Of a stretch of 64,000 bases of DNA, positions 20,019 to 28,362 are shown piece by piece. The notes beneath the pieces were generated by a model. That model saw nothing but the letters and a program-made list of their open reading frames with translations, made no database searches and had not been told where the DNA came from. The position numbers were made by a program, and so were the translations under genes. This stretch comes from Mycobacterium paraffinicum (lineage in GTDB: Bacteria > Actinomycetota > Actinomycetes > Mycobacteriales > Mycobacteriaceae): contig NZ_MPNT01000026.1 of assembly GCF_001907675.1 (NCBI RefSeq), positions 1 to 64,000 of the forward strand, read 5' to 3'. How positions within the stretch are numbered: the first letter of the stretch is position 1; every line of letters begins with the position of its first letter.

Positions 20019-20303
20019 TTACGATATCCAGTCGTCGACCAGGTCCGCCAAGCGGCGCGAGATCGCCTTTTCCATCTCGTCGCGTCGGCGTCGGGTGTTG
20101 ACGTCGTCAGGGGCGATCGCGCCGACGGCCAACCGGGCGACCTCGTCGACCTGATCCGGGTCGAGCCCGAAATGCAGGAGGGTGTCCAGGTCCTTTTCCG
20201 TGTCGATTTCGTCGGCCACCGTCGAACGGGCAAGTAGGACGGCGGCGTTCTCCTCTCCGACTTCCAGCAGCATCGCGACCAGCGAGCCCTTGTCGACCTT
20301 CAC
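20019..20303 (-). CDS. Small acidic protein, last gene of catabolic operon
   Basis: A 94-aa soluble, Asp/Glu-rich protein that I do not recognise. It contains GSLVAMLLEVGEENAAVLLARS and a repeated acidic pattern (EIDTEKDLDTLLHFGLDPD), with no Cys, transmembrane helix or signal. GTG at 20303 begins 9 bases after the stop of the amidohydrolase gene, so it is translated from the same message as the dehydrogenase and amidohydrolases. It could be a chaperone or adaptor of one of those enzymes, but the sequence does not show this. Confidence 0.6.
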   Translation of the reverse strand: MKVDKGSLVAMLLEVGEENAAVLLARSTVADEIDTEKDLDTLLHFGLDPDQVDEVARLAVGAIAPDDVNTRRRRDEMEKAISRRLADLVDDWIS

Positions 20304-20312
20304 GGGGTCGCG

Positions 20313-21506
20313 TCAGACGGGCCGGCGGGTCGCCAACTCGAGGCCGTTGTCGCGCATGACGGTTCGGCATTGGGCCGGGGTGTAGTCGAAGTTTTCTAGG
20401 TCCTTGATGTAAGAGGCTGGGTTGGCGAGGCCTTCGACGTGAGGGAAGTCCGAACCCATGATGATGCGGTCGGCGCCGACGAGCTTGAGCAGGCTGGCCA
20501 GTTCGTCCTCGTAGAAGGGGGACACCCAGACGTGGCGCTTGAACGTCTCGCGCGGGTCTTCCTGGTAGATGAAGGGGATCTGGCCGTAGGACTTCGTCAG
20601 CTTCTCGAAGAGATGGAACACCCACGCCGATCCGCTTTCGATGGACGCCATGCGCAGGTTGGGGAATCGCAGGAACAGACCTTTGTGCAAATGGTTGGCG
20701 AAAGTGTCTTGGATCGGGTCGCCGGAGAACAGCGACCGAAAGCCGAGCAGCGCTTGAAAGGACATCATGTAGTCGGATTCACCCCAGGCCGTCATGAACT
20801 TCGAGTAATAGTTCTCGCCCGAGTGGTAGCAGACGGTAATACCCGAATCGTTTGCCAGCCGCCAAAAGTCGTCGAACATCGGGTCACCGGGTGCGCGCGT
20901 GCCGATGGCGGTGGTGATCGGTCCGGGGACCATCACGATGAACCGGGCGTCACGTTCCAAAGCCCATTCGAGCTCGCGCACAGCAGCATCCGGTTGGCAG
21001 AGCGTGAAGTAGGGCGCGGCGAAAATACGCTCGCGGTAGGCGAATCCCCAGTCCTCGTCCATCCACCGGTTGAACGCGCGGAATGTCGCGACGGTGGCAT
21101 CGAAGTCGGGCAGCAGCGCCTGTTCCATCCCGACCCCGAGGGTCGGTAGCAGGATGCAGCCCTGCATGCCCTGCTCGTCCATCAGCGCCAGTCGGGCGTC
21201 ACGATCCCGATACGCGGCGGGGATGGGCTCCAATTCGCCGAACAATGCGTTCATGTCGGCCCCCTTGGGGTTGCGACCGCGAAAGTACTCATCGAGGGCG
21301 CCGGGCTTGCCGACAGGATCGAACGTGGGGTTGGGGATGAATCTGTTGACGCGGCCGCCGACCACCAGACGCTGCTTGCCGTCGATCTGCGCCCACTGGA
21401 TGGCGCGCTTCTTGAACGCCGGCTCGATGTGGCGGGTGAAGGCATCCAGTGCCTCGTAATAGTGGTTGTCGCAGTCGAAGAACGTGAATTCGAGATTTTC
21501 TTTCAT
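20313..21506 (-). CDS. Amidohydrolase 2 family protein (TIM-barrel, decarboxylase-like)
   Basis: A 397-aa metal-dependent hydrolase or decarboxylase of the amidohydrolase-2/ACMSD group. Metal ligand regions are FFDCDNHYYE at the N-terminus, ITVCYHSGENYY in the middle and IIMGSDFPHVEG toward the C-terminus. Relatives catalyse non-oxidative decarboxylation or ring hydrolysis of aromatic or cyclic acids. ATG at 21506 has AGAGGG at seven bases; an ATG two codons upstream (21512) is too close to that site. It follows the acyl-CoA dehydrogenase gene by 41 bases. Confidence 0.83.
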   Translation of the reverse strand: MKENLEFTFFDCDNHYYEALDAFTRHIEPAFKKRAIQWAQIDGKQRLVVGGRVNRFIPNPTFDPVGKPGALDEYFRGRNPKGADMNALFGELEPIPAAYRDRDARLALMDEQGMQGCILLPTLGVGMEQALLPDFDATVATFRAFNRWMDEDWGFAYRERIFAAPYFTLCQPDAAVRELEWALERDARFIVMVPGPITTAIGTRAPGDPMFDDFWRLANDSGITVCYHSGENYYSKFMTAWGESDYMMSFQALLGFRSLFSGDPIQDTFANHLHKGLFLRFPNLRMASIESGSAWVFHLFEKLTKSYGQIPFIYQEDPRETFKRHVWVSPFYEDELASLLKLVGADRIIMGSDFPHVEGLANPASYIKDLENFDYTPAQCRTVMRDNGLELATRRPV

Positions 21507-21547
21507 CGTCATGCCCTCTCTGGTGATGGCGGGGAGTGCTTGCGTTG

Positions 21548-23782
21548 TTATTTGCGTGGTAGGCCGAGGATCATGGAGGCGATCACGGTCAGCTGTATTT
21601 CGGGGGTCCCTCCGCCGATGAGTTCGGACGGTATGTCGAAATACGGTCCGATCACGGCGGGTTCGGAATCTTCGTGCAGCGCGGCGACCCCGGTGTGTCG
21701 CAGCGTGGCGGTCGACGCGCGACGGAGCAGCATGACCAGGGCATATTTGGCGATGCTCGATGTGGGCCCGGCCGCCCAGCCCTGCACCTGGCGCAGGGTT
21801 TCGCGAAGCACCATGGCCTTGATGGCAGACGTGTGGGCCTCGATGTCGCCGAGTGCTTCCAGGACGGCGCCGCGGTCGGGGCCGTCACCGCGCGCGACGT
21901 GGCGCAGTGCGGCTGATCGGTCGATGTTGACGTTGTTGGCGATCGCGGTGCGTTCGACCGCCATGGTGGCCACCGCGAGATCCCAACCGGCGCCGGGTGT
22001 CCCGACCAGCATGTGGTCGGGGACGAAGACGTCGGTGAAGAAAACCTCGTTGAAGTCATAGCCACCGCTGGCCTGCCTGATGGGCTCGACGGTGATGCCT
22101 TGCGAGGCCATGTCGATGAGAAAGTAGCTGATGCCGCGGTGCTTGGGCGCATCCGGATCGGCGCGCGCAAGCAGGGCACCGAACTGCGCTCGGTCTGCCT
22201 GCGAGGTCCAGACCTTGTGCCCGTTGATCAGCCACCCACCGTCGACCTTCTCGGCGCGCGTTTTCAGGGAGGCCAGATCGGACCCGGCCTCCGGCTCGCT
22301 GAACAGCTGACACCAGCGCTGCGCTCCGCGCAGCATCGGCCAGGCGAATTGTTCTCGCTGCCAGTCGTTTCCGTAGGTGAGGATCGTCGGTAGGATCCAC
22401 TCCGCGATGCCGAGATAGGGCCTTGGCAGATCGGGGCGTTTGTCGAACTCCTCGCCGATAATCACCTGCTGTAACGCCGTGGCGCCGAGGCCCCACGGAG
22501 CGGGCAGGTGCGGGGCCATCAGCCCGCCTTCGGCGAGAAGGTCGCGCTGTTGACCCCAGGCTTGGCCCGGTGTCCGGGCGTCGTCGGCCGGGTGCTCGTT
22601 GGGCAGCCCGCGGGCTTGCTCGAGCCTGGCCGCCACCGAGGCGCGGAATTCGGCTTCTACGTCGCCGAGATCTAGCGCTGTGCTGCGCCTCTCCCGCAAC
22701 GCAAGTTCGCCCGTTTCGCGGGCCCACCGCGTGAGCGATCCGACCGAGGCGGCGAGGGCGATCGCCCGTCGCCAGTACAGGTGCGTGTCGTGTTCCCAGG
22801 TGTAGCCGATGGCGCCGAACATGAGCATGGCGTCGAGGACGAGGTCGGGTGCTGTCGCGATCGACACCTGCGCAGCCGCCCCGGCGGCAAGCCGCTGTTG
22901 GGCGACAGAATCCCCGCCCGCGCGCACGGCGTCCCATGCTGCGGCCGAGGCCAATTCGCAATTGACCAGCAACATTGCGGCCTTGTGCTGCAGGGCCTGG
23001 AAGGCGCCGACGGGCCGGCCGAACTGCTCACGGGTGCGGATGTACTCGGTCGCCGCTGCCTGGCATCTGCGCACGGTGCCCGCCGCGGCACACGCGGTCA
23101 AGGCCACCGCGATGCAACGGGCAGGCGCGCAGGCGATTCCGAACAGTTCGGCACTTGCGGGCACGACGTGACCGGTCAGTGTCAGGACACCGACGTCGAT
23201 GCCCAAGTCGGTGCCGCGCCGCGGCTCAACCGACACCCCCGGCCACGTCTGCGTGACGTCGAGGCTGAACCAGCGCACGTCGGCCTCAGCGTCGGTGTCG
23301 GTGTGTACGGCGAGCAGGATGCGTTGTGCCGAAACCATTCCCGCCGTCGGTGCGCTGGAACCGTCGAGCTGCCAGCCATCGAGGTGACGTGTCATGCGGA
23401 CCATGGAGTGCTCGGGCAGCACCGCCGCGGCAGGTGCGCCGGCAGTGAGTTCGGCGAGTAGGTCGGCGCCGGAGTCGTCCGCGAGTTGGGCGACGGCGCT
23501 GGTAATCGTGGTGCTCAGCAGCGGGCCGGGCAGCAGTGCCGCCGCGGCGGCTTCGACGACGCAGCCGAGGTCGGCGAGGGAGCCGCCCTGGCCTCCCGAG
23601 GCTTCTGGCAGGTGCACCGCGTGAAAGCCGGAGGCGGTGAGTTCCTCCCACCAGGGCGGTAATTCGCCGGCGGCGATGGAGTCGAACGAAGCCCTGGTCT
23701 TGTCGATCGGTGCGTGGCGCGCCGCGAAGTCGCCGACTGCAGCGGCCAGTTGCTCCTGCTCGGCGGTGATTCCGAACGCCAT
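21548..23782 (-). CDS. Double-domain acyl-CoA dehydrogenase (FadE34-type fusion)
   Basis: A 744-aa flavoprotein with two acyl-CoA dehydrogenase modules in tandem. Module 1 (about 1-370) contains REQFGRPVGAFQALQHKAA, typical of the C-terminal helical domain. Module 2 (about 385-744) has WCQLFSEPEAGSDLASLKT, GHKVWTSQA, and the C-terminal IGGGTPEIQLTVIASMILG. In mycobacteria such fusions (FadE34) replace the alpha2-beta2 enzymes that dehydrogenate bulky acyl-CoAs such as steroid side chains. A branched or cyclic acyl-CoA is therefore a likely substrate. The start ATG lies three bases after the upstream stop with GAGGAC as ribosome site, so translation is coupled. Confidence 0.87.
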   Translation of the reverse strand: MAFGITAEQEQLAAAVGDFAARHAPIDKTRASFDSIAAGELPPWWEELTASGFHAVHLPEASGGQGGSLADLGCVVEAAAAALLPGPLLSTTITSAVAQLADDSGADLLAELTAGAPAAAVLPEHSMVRMTRHLDGWQLDGSSAPTAGMVSAQRILLAVHTDTDAEADVRWFSLDVTQTWPGVSVEPRRGTDLGIDVGVLTLTGHVVPASAELFGIACAPARCIAVALTACAAAGTVRRCQAAATEYIRTREQFGRPVGAFQALQHKAAMLLVNCELASAAAWDAVRAGGDSVAQQRLAAGAAAQVSIATAPDLVLDAMLMFGAIGYTWEHDTHLYWRRAIALAASVGSLTRWARETGELALRERRSTALDLGDVEAEFRASVAARLEQARGLPNEHPADDARTPGQAWGQQRDLLAEGGLMAPHLPAPWGLGATALQQVIIGEEFDKRPDLPRPYLGIAEWILPTILTYGNDWQREQFAWPMLRGAQRWCQLFSEPEAGSDLASLKTRAEKVDGGWLINGHKVWTSQADRAQFGALLARADPDAPKHRGISYFLIDMASQGITVEPIRQASGGYDFNEVFFTDVFVPDHMLVGTPGAGWDLAVATMAVERTAIANNVNIDRSAALRHVARGDGPDRGAVLEALGDIEAHTSAIKAMVLRETLRQVQGWAAGPTSSIAKYALVMLLRRASTATLRHTGVAALHEDSEPAVIGPYFDIPSELIGGGTPEIQLTVIASMILGLPRK

Positions 23783-23785
23783 TGA

Positions 23786-24652
23786 TTAGTCCTCGAGACC
23801 GAGGATGCGTGCGGCATTGCCGTACAGGAACTTTGGCCACACTTCGTCTTTGAACGGCACGCCGGGCAGCTCGCTGAAGATTCGCTCGAGCGACAGGCCC
23901 ATGGGGAAGTAGCCGGCGTAGAGGACTTTATCGGCGCCGCGCGTGTTCGCGTAGTCGATGATGGCCTTCGGGTAGTACTTGGGCGCGAAGGCCGAGGTGG
24001 AGTAGTAGAGGTTGGGCCACTTGAGCATCAGCTTGACCGCGAGATCCTCCCAGGGTTCGCACCCGTGGCGGGTGACGAACACCAGGTCGGGGAAGTCGAA
24101 CATCACCACGTCGATCCGCGAGACCTCCTGCGCGGCGAACGGCACACGCGGGCCCGGCACTCCGGCGCACACAAAGATTGGCAGACCCAGTTCCGCACAG
24201 GTCGCATAGATCGGATACATCTTCGGGTCGTCGATCGCGACCTGGGGAAAAGTCCCCGCCGGAAACACCGACGTGGCCCGTATTCCGTACTGCTCGTAGT
24301 CGCGGCGGATGGCGTTGACCGAACCCATTACGTCGTTGGGATCCGCCACGGCGCCCGACGGCACGAACCGATCCGGAAAGGCCTTCAGCGCTTTGGCGGC
24401 GCAGTCCTCGGTCACGCCGATCATGGCCTTCTCAATGCCAAATCGATCCATCTGCTGAAGCACCAGCGACACCGGGTCGTCTGTCGGTAGACCCTTCGGA
24501 ACGTCCTTGAACATGTACTCGACGGGAAACTCGAAGCCCTCCTTCGACTCGCGGTCCTTCGTCTGCCTGCGGATGAAGTCGTACTGGGCCGACCCCTCGT
24601 GCGGGAAGCCAATCATCGTGTCAATCACTGGCAGACCGACGGGTCCGGGCAT
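23786..24652 (-). CDS. Amidohydrolase 2 family protein (first gene of catabolic operon)
   Basis: A 288-aa TIM-barrel hydrolase of the amidohydrolase-2 superfamily. The N-terminal LPVIDTMIGFPHEG occupies the position of the family's metal-binding D-x-H segment but lacks a clean HxH. FVTRHGCEPWEDLAVKLM and LYAGYFPMGLSLERIF correspond to the later metal and substrate regions, again with substitutions. Metal content is thus uncertain. The start is ATG 24652 with GGAGGT four bases away. It leads the operon that also encodes the double acyl-CoA dehydrogenase and a second amidohydrolase, and diverges from a TetR gene. Confidence 0.78.
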   Translation of the reverse strand: MPGPVGLPVIDTMIGFPHEGSAQYDFIRRQTKDRESKEGFEFPVEYMFKDVPKGLPTDDPVSLVLQQMDRFGIEKAMIGVTEDCAAKALKAFPDRFVPSGAVADPNDVMGSVNAIRRDYEQYGIRATSVFPAGTFPQVAIDDPKMYPIYATCAELGLPIFVCAGVPGPRVPFAAQEVSRIDVVMFDFPDLVFVTRHGCEPWEDLAVKLMLKWPNLYYSTSAFAPKYYPKAIIDYANTRGADKVLYAGYFPMGLSLERIFSELPGVPFKDEVWPKFLYGNAARILGLED

Positions 24653-24769
24653 CAATACCTCCGATCTAACCGGCGCGCTGAGAGCGCCGAGCCATGGTTA
24701 CATATTGAAACGCGGTTCTACTTTAGTCAACCGTGAATCAGGCCGTCGCACGAAATAGCATGCTCTTAA

Positions 24770-24816
24770 CTGTGAATAGCGCTAGGATTGCGAATCACAG
24801 CGAGAACATGGTTATC
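24770..24816. promoter_or_regulatory. Candidate operators in the TetR/amidohydrolase divergent promoter
   Basis: Two symmetric elements lie side by side. CTGTGA (24770-24775) and TCACAG (24795-24800) form an inverted repeat with a 19-base spacer. GAGAAC-ATG-GTTATC (24802-24816) is a 5-of-6 palindrome whose AAC and GTT half-sites resemble those recognised by KstR-type regulators. They sit 19-65 bases before the TetR start and 118-164 bases before the operon start at 24652. Binding is inferred. Confidence 0.4.
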
Positions 24817-24834
24817 ATCCAGTAAGGGGCTGTG

Positions 24835-25488
24835 GTGTCACAGGAAAGGCGCACCGTCATCGTCAGAACTGCTGAGCGCCCTCACACCCAGGCCCTGCAG
24901 GCGGCGGACATGACCAGCGGGCAGCTGGCCCGCCGAGCGAAGATCGTCGAAGCGGTGATCGCGCTGATCACCGAAGCCGGTGCCGATGCGGTTCAGATGC
25001 GGACCGTGGCTCAGCGGTCAGGGGTCGCGCTGGGCACCGTCTACCGATACTTCAGCTCTAAGGAGCATCTGCTGGCCGCGGCCCTTGAGGACTGGCAGAA
25101 GCGATTGACCCGTCGTGTCACGCCAGTTGGCGATCCAGGCGAAGGCACGCCGCTACCGGGAATTCTGGATTACCTGGAGCGGGCGCAGCGCGCCTTCCAC
25201 CGCAATCCGAAGATGACGGCACTGATGCTCCAAGCGATGACCTCAACTGACCCGGTGACCAAGGCCGGCATCGATCACATGGCTCGCACCAACAGCGAAA
25301 TGCTCTCCCGGCTACTCAAAGGTGTTGATCCCCTACTTATTCCGAGTGTCAGCTTCGGCCTCGACGCTGCTCTGTCCAGCGCAGTGACGGCAGTGCTCGT
25401 CAAGGCTCGGTCTTTGGATGAGGCGCTCGAACGCGTGGAGTGGGTTGCACGAACACTTGTCGACGCCGCGGTAGCGACCACGACGTAG
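24835..25488 (+). CDS. TetR-family regulator, KstR-like
   Basis: A 217-aa regulator. The DNA-binding segment ADAVQMRTVAQRSGVALG with TVYRYFSSKEHLLAA closely follows that of KstR, the mycobacterial repressor of cholesterol catabolism (from memory, KstR has AVQMRAVADRADVAVGTLYRYF in parts). The ligand domain has AFHRNPKMTALMLQAM, again KstR-like (RAMQRNPLLTEAM). I infer a repressor whose ligand is an acyl-CoA from the divergent dehydrogenase operon. GTG at 24835 fits the AAGGGG site better than GTG 24832. A 12-base sequence, CGAATCACAGCG, occurs both before (24791) and after (25590) the gene. Confidence 0.82.
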   Translation: MSQERRTVIVRTAERPHTQALQAADMTSGQLARRAKIVEAVIALITEAGADAVQMRTVAQRSGVALGTVYRYFSSKEHLLAAALEDWQKRLTRRVTPVGDPGEGTPLPGILDYLERAQRAFHRNPKMTALMLQAMTSTDPVTKAGIDHMARTNSEMLSRLLKGVDPLLIPSVSFGLDAALSSAVTAVLVKARSLDEALERVEWVARTLVDAAVATTT

Positions 25489-25786
25489 GACTGTCGGGCG
25501 TCAGTGGCGATGCAGGTTGGGCGGCTCAAGGGTCGGAGTCGCACGGCGACGCCGGCGCGTTCAGTCGTCGCGCCGATCCCACGGAATTTCGAATCACAGC
25601 GCCCGGGCGAGCGGCATGGAGGTACTGGCCGGTGCTGTCGGAGAGCACCCCTTCCAGGGCCTGTTGCATACCGGCATGGAAAGGAGTGAGCTGGGATATT
25701 TTGTGGCGAACTGGACACGTTCGTCCCCAGCCGGGGCATCTCCGATGGGGACGGTCGATATCCGCCTTATCTCCTGCGGATCACCG
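25489..25786. other. Gene-free interval of 298 bases
   Basis: No convincing gene was found on either strand; the reading frames crossing it have no recognisable domain or ribosome site. It contains the second copy of CGAATCACAGCG (25590-25601). It separates the TetR gene from the convergent response-regulator gene, where transcription terminators would be expected, but no clear hairpin was picked out. Confidence 0.5.
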
Positions 25787-26443
25787 CTACTCGTCGAGGC
25801 CGTGTTCGATGGCGTAGCGCGCCAACTCCACCCGGTTGGCGACCTGAAGTTTGCGAAACGTTGCCTGCACGTGATTCTCGACGGTGCGGTGGCTCAGTGA
25901 CAGCTTCTGGGCGATCTGCTTGGCGGACAGGCCCTTTGCCACGTAGCGCAACACCTCGGTTTCGCGTTCGGTGAGGCTCGGCCGGGCCGGACCGTCGTCC
26001 TTGCTCTGCGCCATGCGCCGGTATTCGCCCAGCACCAGCCCGGCCAGACTCGGGGTGAACACGGCGCGGCCCTCGGCGGTGGCTGTCACGGCCTGCGCCA
26101 GTTCCGATTTGGATGCGCTCTTGACCAGATAGCCGATCGCGCCGGCCTTGACGGCTTCCAACACGTCGTCTCGCTCGTCGGACGCCGAGAGCACCAGCAC
26201 CCGAGACGAGGGGGAGACTGTGAGCACTCCCGCGGTCGCTTGTGCCCCGTCGCCGTCGGGCAGTTGCATATCCATCACCACCACATCGGGCTTGACCACG
26301 GCCGCCCGGCGCCGCGCCGCAGCGACGCTGTCGGCGGTGGCGACCACGGTGAAACCGGCGTCGGCCAGGTCGCGGGCGACCGCGTCGCGCCAGATGGGAT
26401 GGTCGTCGACGACCATCACCGTCGTGGGGGTCTCATCGGTCAT
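25787..26443 (-). CDS. NarL/LuxR-type two-component response regulator
   Basis: A 218-aa response regulator. The receiver domain has the acidic pocket and phospho-acceptor in VMVVDDHPIWR and VVVMDMQLPDGDG, and the conserved Lys in GYLVKSASKSE. The output domain is a LuxR helix-turn-helix: LTERETEVLRYVAKGLSAKQ, followed by SHRTVENHVQATFRKL. The ATG at 26443 overlaps the stop of the kinase gene (ATGA), so both proteins are made in a fixed ratio. The frame can be read upstream to 26881, but that part lies inside the kinase gene. Targets are not evident. Confidence 0.9.
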   Translation of the reverse strand: MTDETPTTVMVVDDHPIWRDAVARDLADAGFTVVATADSVAAARRRAAVVKPDVVVMDMQLPDGDGAQATAGVLTVSPSSRVLVLSASDERDDVLEAVKAGAIGYLVKSASKSELAQAVTATAEGRAVFTPSLAGLVLGEYRRMAQSKDDGPARPSLTERETEVLRYVAKGLSAKQIAQKLSLSHRTVENHVQATFRKLQVANRVELARYAIEHGLDE

Positions 26444-27594
26444 GGAGCGCCCGCCCCGCGCGGCACGCACAACTCCCACTCGGCGCCCTCTCCGGGTTCG
26501 CTTCGCAGGTGGGCGCTGCCGCCCAGCGCCGCCAACCGTCCGACGATCGATTGCGAGATGCCCAGGCGCCCCTGGCCGGCCGCCTCCTCGAGCCGGCCGG
26601 CGGCGATTCCGACACCGTCGTCGCGGATGCTCACCACAACGGAATCGCCGAGGTCCTCGACGAGCACGAACGCGTGCGCATCGGGGCCGGCATGGGCGCC
26701 CACGTTGTCCAGGGCGTTGCCCACCGCGGCGTCGAGCTCGGTGCCCGCCCGGCGGCCCAAGGGCACCGGTGTTGGGGGCAGGCTCAGCGACACTCGGTCG
26801 GATTCCCGGCGCCGCAGCAGGGTGCACAGGTCGACGGTGGCGCCGTCCGTGTCGTGGTCGTCCTCCGCGCTGGCCAGCCATCGCCGCAGCGCGCGTTCCT
26901 GCTCGCTGGCCAGGTCGGCGAGTTCCGCTGTGGGGCCGCCGATTTCGTGGCCTTTCTTGGCCACCAGCGCCAGCACCTGGATGGCTCCGTCGTGGACTTG
27001 GCGGGACAGGCGTTCCCGTTCTTGCACCGCGGCCGTCAATCGGGCCGCCTCTTGAAGCTCGTCGTGGGCGCGGCGCGCGGTTTGGGCGGCCATGCCGATT
27101 GCCATGCCGATCGCCAGCTCGATGATCGCGGTGGCGTTATGCCCCAGGTTGAGGGCGAAGTAGTTCTTGACGGTGAAATTGGTGGCCATCACCGCCAGGC
27201 CGGTGAGCATGCCGCCGGCGGGGCCGAACTGGATAGCCGCCGAGATCGTGGGGTTGCTGGCCCACAAGGTCGTCGGCCATGTCTGGTTGTCCGCCGCCCA
27301 TTGTGGGGTGGTGACGAGTGGGTTCGACGACATGAGCAGCACGACGATCACGATCTCGGCGAGCACCCATGCCGGTCTGCGGCCGAACCCGCGCAGGTAC
27401 GCCAGCGCGCAGGCCGCGCTGAAGCCGATGAGCACCGCGAACAGCACCCAGCCCAGGGCGGGCCGACGCAGATCCGGGTTGATGGCGATTTGGAATCCGG
27501 TCGCGTAGACGCAGCTCAGCAGCCGGAACACCTGCGCTGCACGCCATAACGGCGTGGTGGGGTCGGGGCCGTTTTTCGCCATCGTGGTCAGCAT
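26440..27594 (-). CDS. Sensor histidine kinase, HisKA_3 (NarS/DegS type)
   Basis: A 384-aa membrane kinase partner of the following response regulator. About five or six hydrophobic segments occupy residues 20-190. The dimerisation/phospho-acceptor helix is RERLSRQVHDGAIQVLALV, with the His before DG, and the ATPase domain shows VGNALDNVGAHA and IRDDGVGIAAGR. There is no periplasmic sensing domain of any size, so the membrane helices may themselves sense the signal. ATG 27594 is used; ATG 27582 is an alternative start. Confidence 0.87.
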   Translation of the reverse strand: MLTTMAKNGPDPTTPLWRAAQVFRLLSCVYATGFQIAINPDLRRPALGWVLFAVLIGFSAACALAYLRGFGRRPAWVLAEIVIVVLLMSSNPLVTTPQWAADNQTWPTTLWASNPTISAAIQFGPAGGMLTGLAVMATNFTVKNYFALNLGHNATAIIELAIGMAIGMAAQTARRAHDELQEAARLTAAVQERERLSRQVHDGAIQVLALVAKKGHEIGGPTAELADLASEQERALRRWLASAEDDHDTDGATVDLCTLLRRRESDRVSLSLPPTPVPLGRRAGTELDAAVGNALDNVGAHAGPDAHAFVLVEDLGDSVVVSIRDDGVGIAAGRLEEAAGQGRLGISQSIVGRLAALGGSAHLRSEPGEGAEWELCVPRGAGAP

Positions 27595-27639
27595 AAGTGC
27601 GGCGGCTCATGGCGGTCGGCAGGATCGGCGCGGCACTCG

Positions 27640-28362
27640 TCAGTCGGCCGGTAGCCGGGCCACTTCGTGACGCCAGGCGGCCTGCGCGGTGAACGACGGC
27701 CCCAGGTCCGGCAGGTCGTCCCAATCCGCGTCGTCGACGTCACGCAGGGTCCCGCCGGCGGCTTTCACCCGCAACGACATTCGGGCCAGCGCGTCGAGGC
27801 TGATCGCCTGCAGCACCGCCTCTTGCACCGTGGCGGCGGCGCTGGTGATCCCGTGTCCGCGGCAGATCACCACCGGCCGGCCGCGCATGGCGGCCACCAT
27901 CTCCTTGCCCAGTGCCGAGGTGCGGATGAGCACGGCACGCTCGTAGACGGGCACGCCACCGCGCGCCAGCCACGCCCCGGGAATGTCGAAGGCCCCGTAG
28001 ATCGGTCGGATCGCGATGCCGGCCAGGTCGGCGGCGACCACGGCGGGCGGGTGCAGATGCGCGACGGCGCGGTGCCCCGGATCGGCCAGCAGGGTCTCCA
28101 CGTGGATCGGCAGCTCGTTGGGCACGCGGTAGCCGTCGAGTTCCCCGTCGGCGCCGGCGTCGCCGTCGAAGGTGATCAGCCGAATGTCACCGGGCCGGGT
28201 GAACGCCACCCCGGTGTCGCCGTCGCTGCGGCAGCGGATGAGCATGCGCTCGTCGTCCACCCGCAGGCTCAGGTGCCCGAGGATGCCGTCGACCAGGCCG
28301 CGGGCCGCGGCCACCCGGCAGCCCTGCGCTACCAGCGCGCGTTGCTCGTTGAGGGAAGTCAT
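27640..28362 (-). CDS. Class II aldolase/adducin family protein, possible dihydroxyphthalate-type decarboxylase
   Basis: A 240-aa protein of the class II aldolase fold, which uses a divalent metal held by three His. The metal region is VAHLHPPAVVAADLAG near residue 97 and the third His is in CRGHGITSAAATVQEAV. ILGHLSLRVDDERMLI is typical of the N-terminal part. In actinobacterial phthalate clusters the 3,4-dihydroxyphthalate decarboxylase belongs to this fold, and here the gene ends an operon encoding a ring-hydroxylating dioxygenase and a dihydrodiol dehydrogenase. That role is therefore inferred, while a sugar-phosphate aldolase is the alternative. Start ATG overlaps the dehydrogenase stop (ATGA). 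Confidence 0.78.
   Translation of the reverse strand: MTSLNEQRALVAQGCRVAAARGLVDGILGHLSLRVDDERMLIRCRSDGDTGVAFTRPGDIRLITFDGDAGADGELDGYRVPNELPIHVETLLADPGHRAVAHLHPPAVVAADLAGIAIRPIYGAFDIPGAWLARGGVPVYERAVLIRTSALGKEMVAAMRGRPVVICRGHGITSAAATVQEAVLQAISLDALARMSLRVKAAGGTLRDVDDADWDDLPDLGPSFTAQAAWRHEVARLPAD

Noticed and set aside
25489..25786. Possible remnant gene between the TetR and response regulator genes
   Set aside because: Short frames on both strands (up to about 125 codons) gave no recognisable similarity and are broken by the flanking genes.
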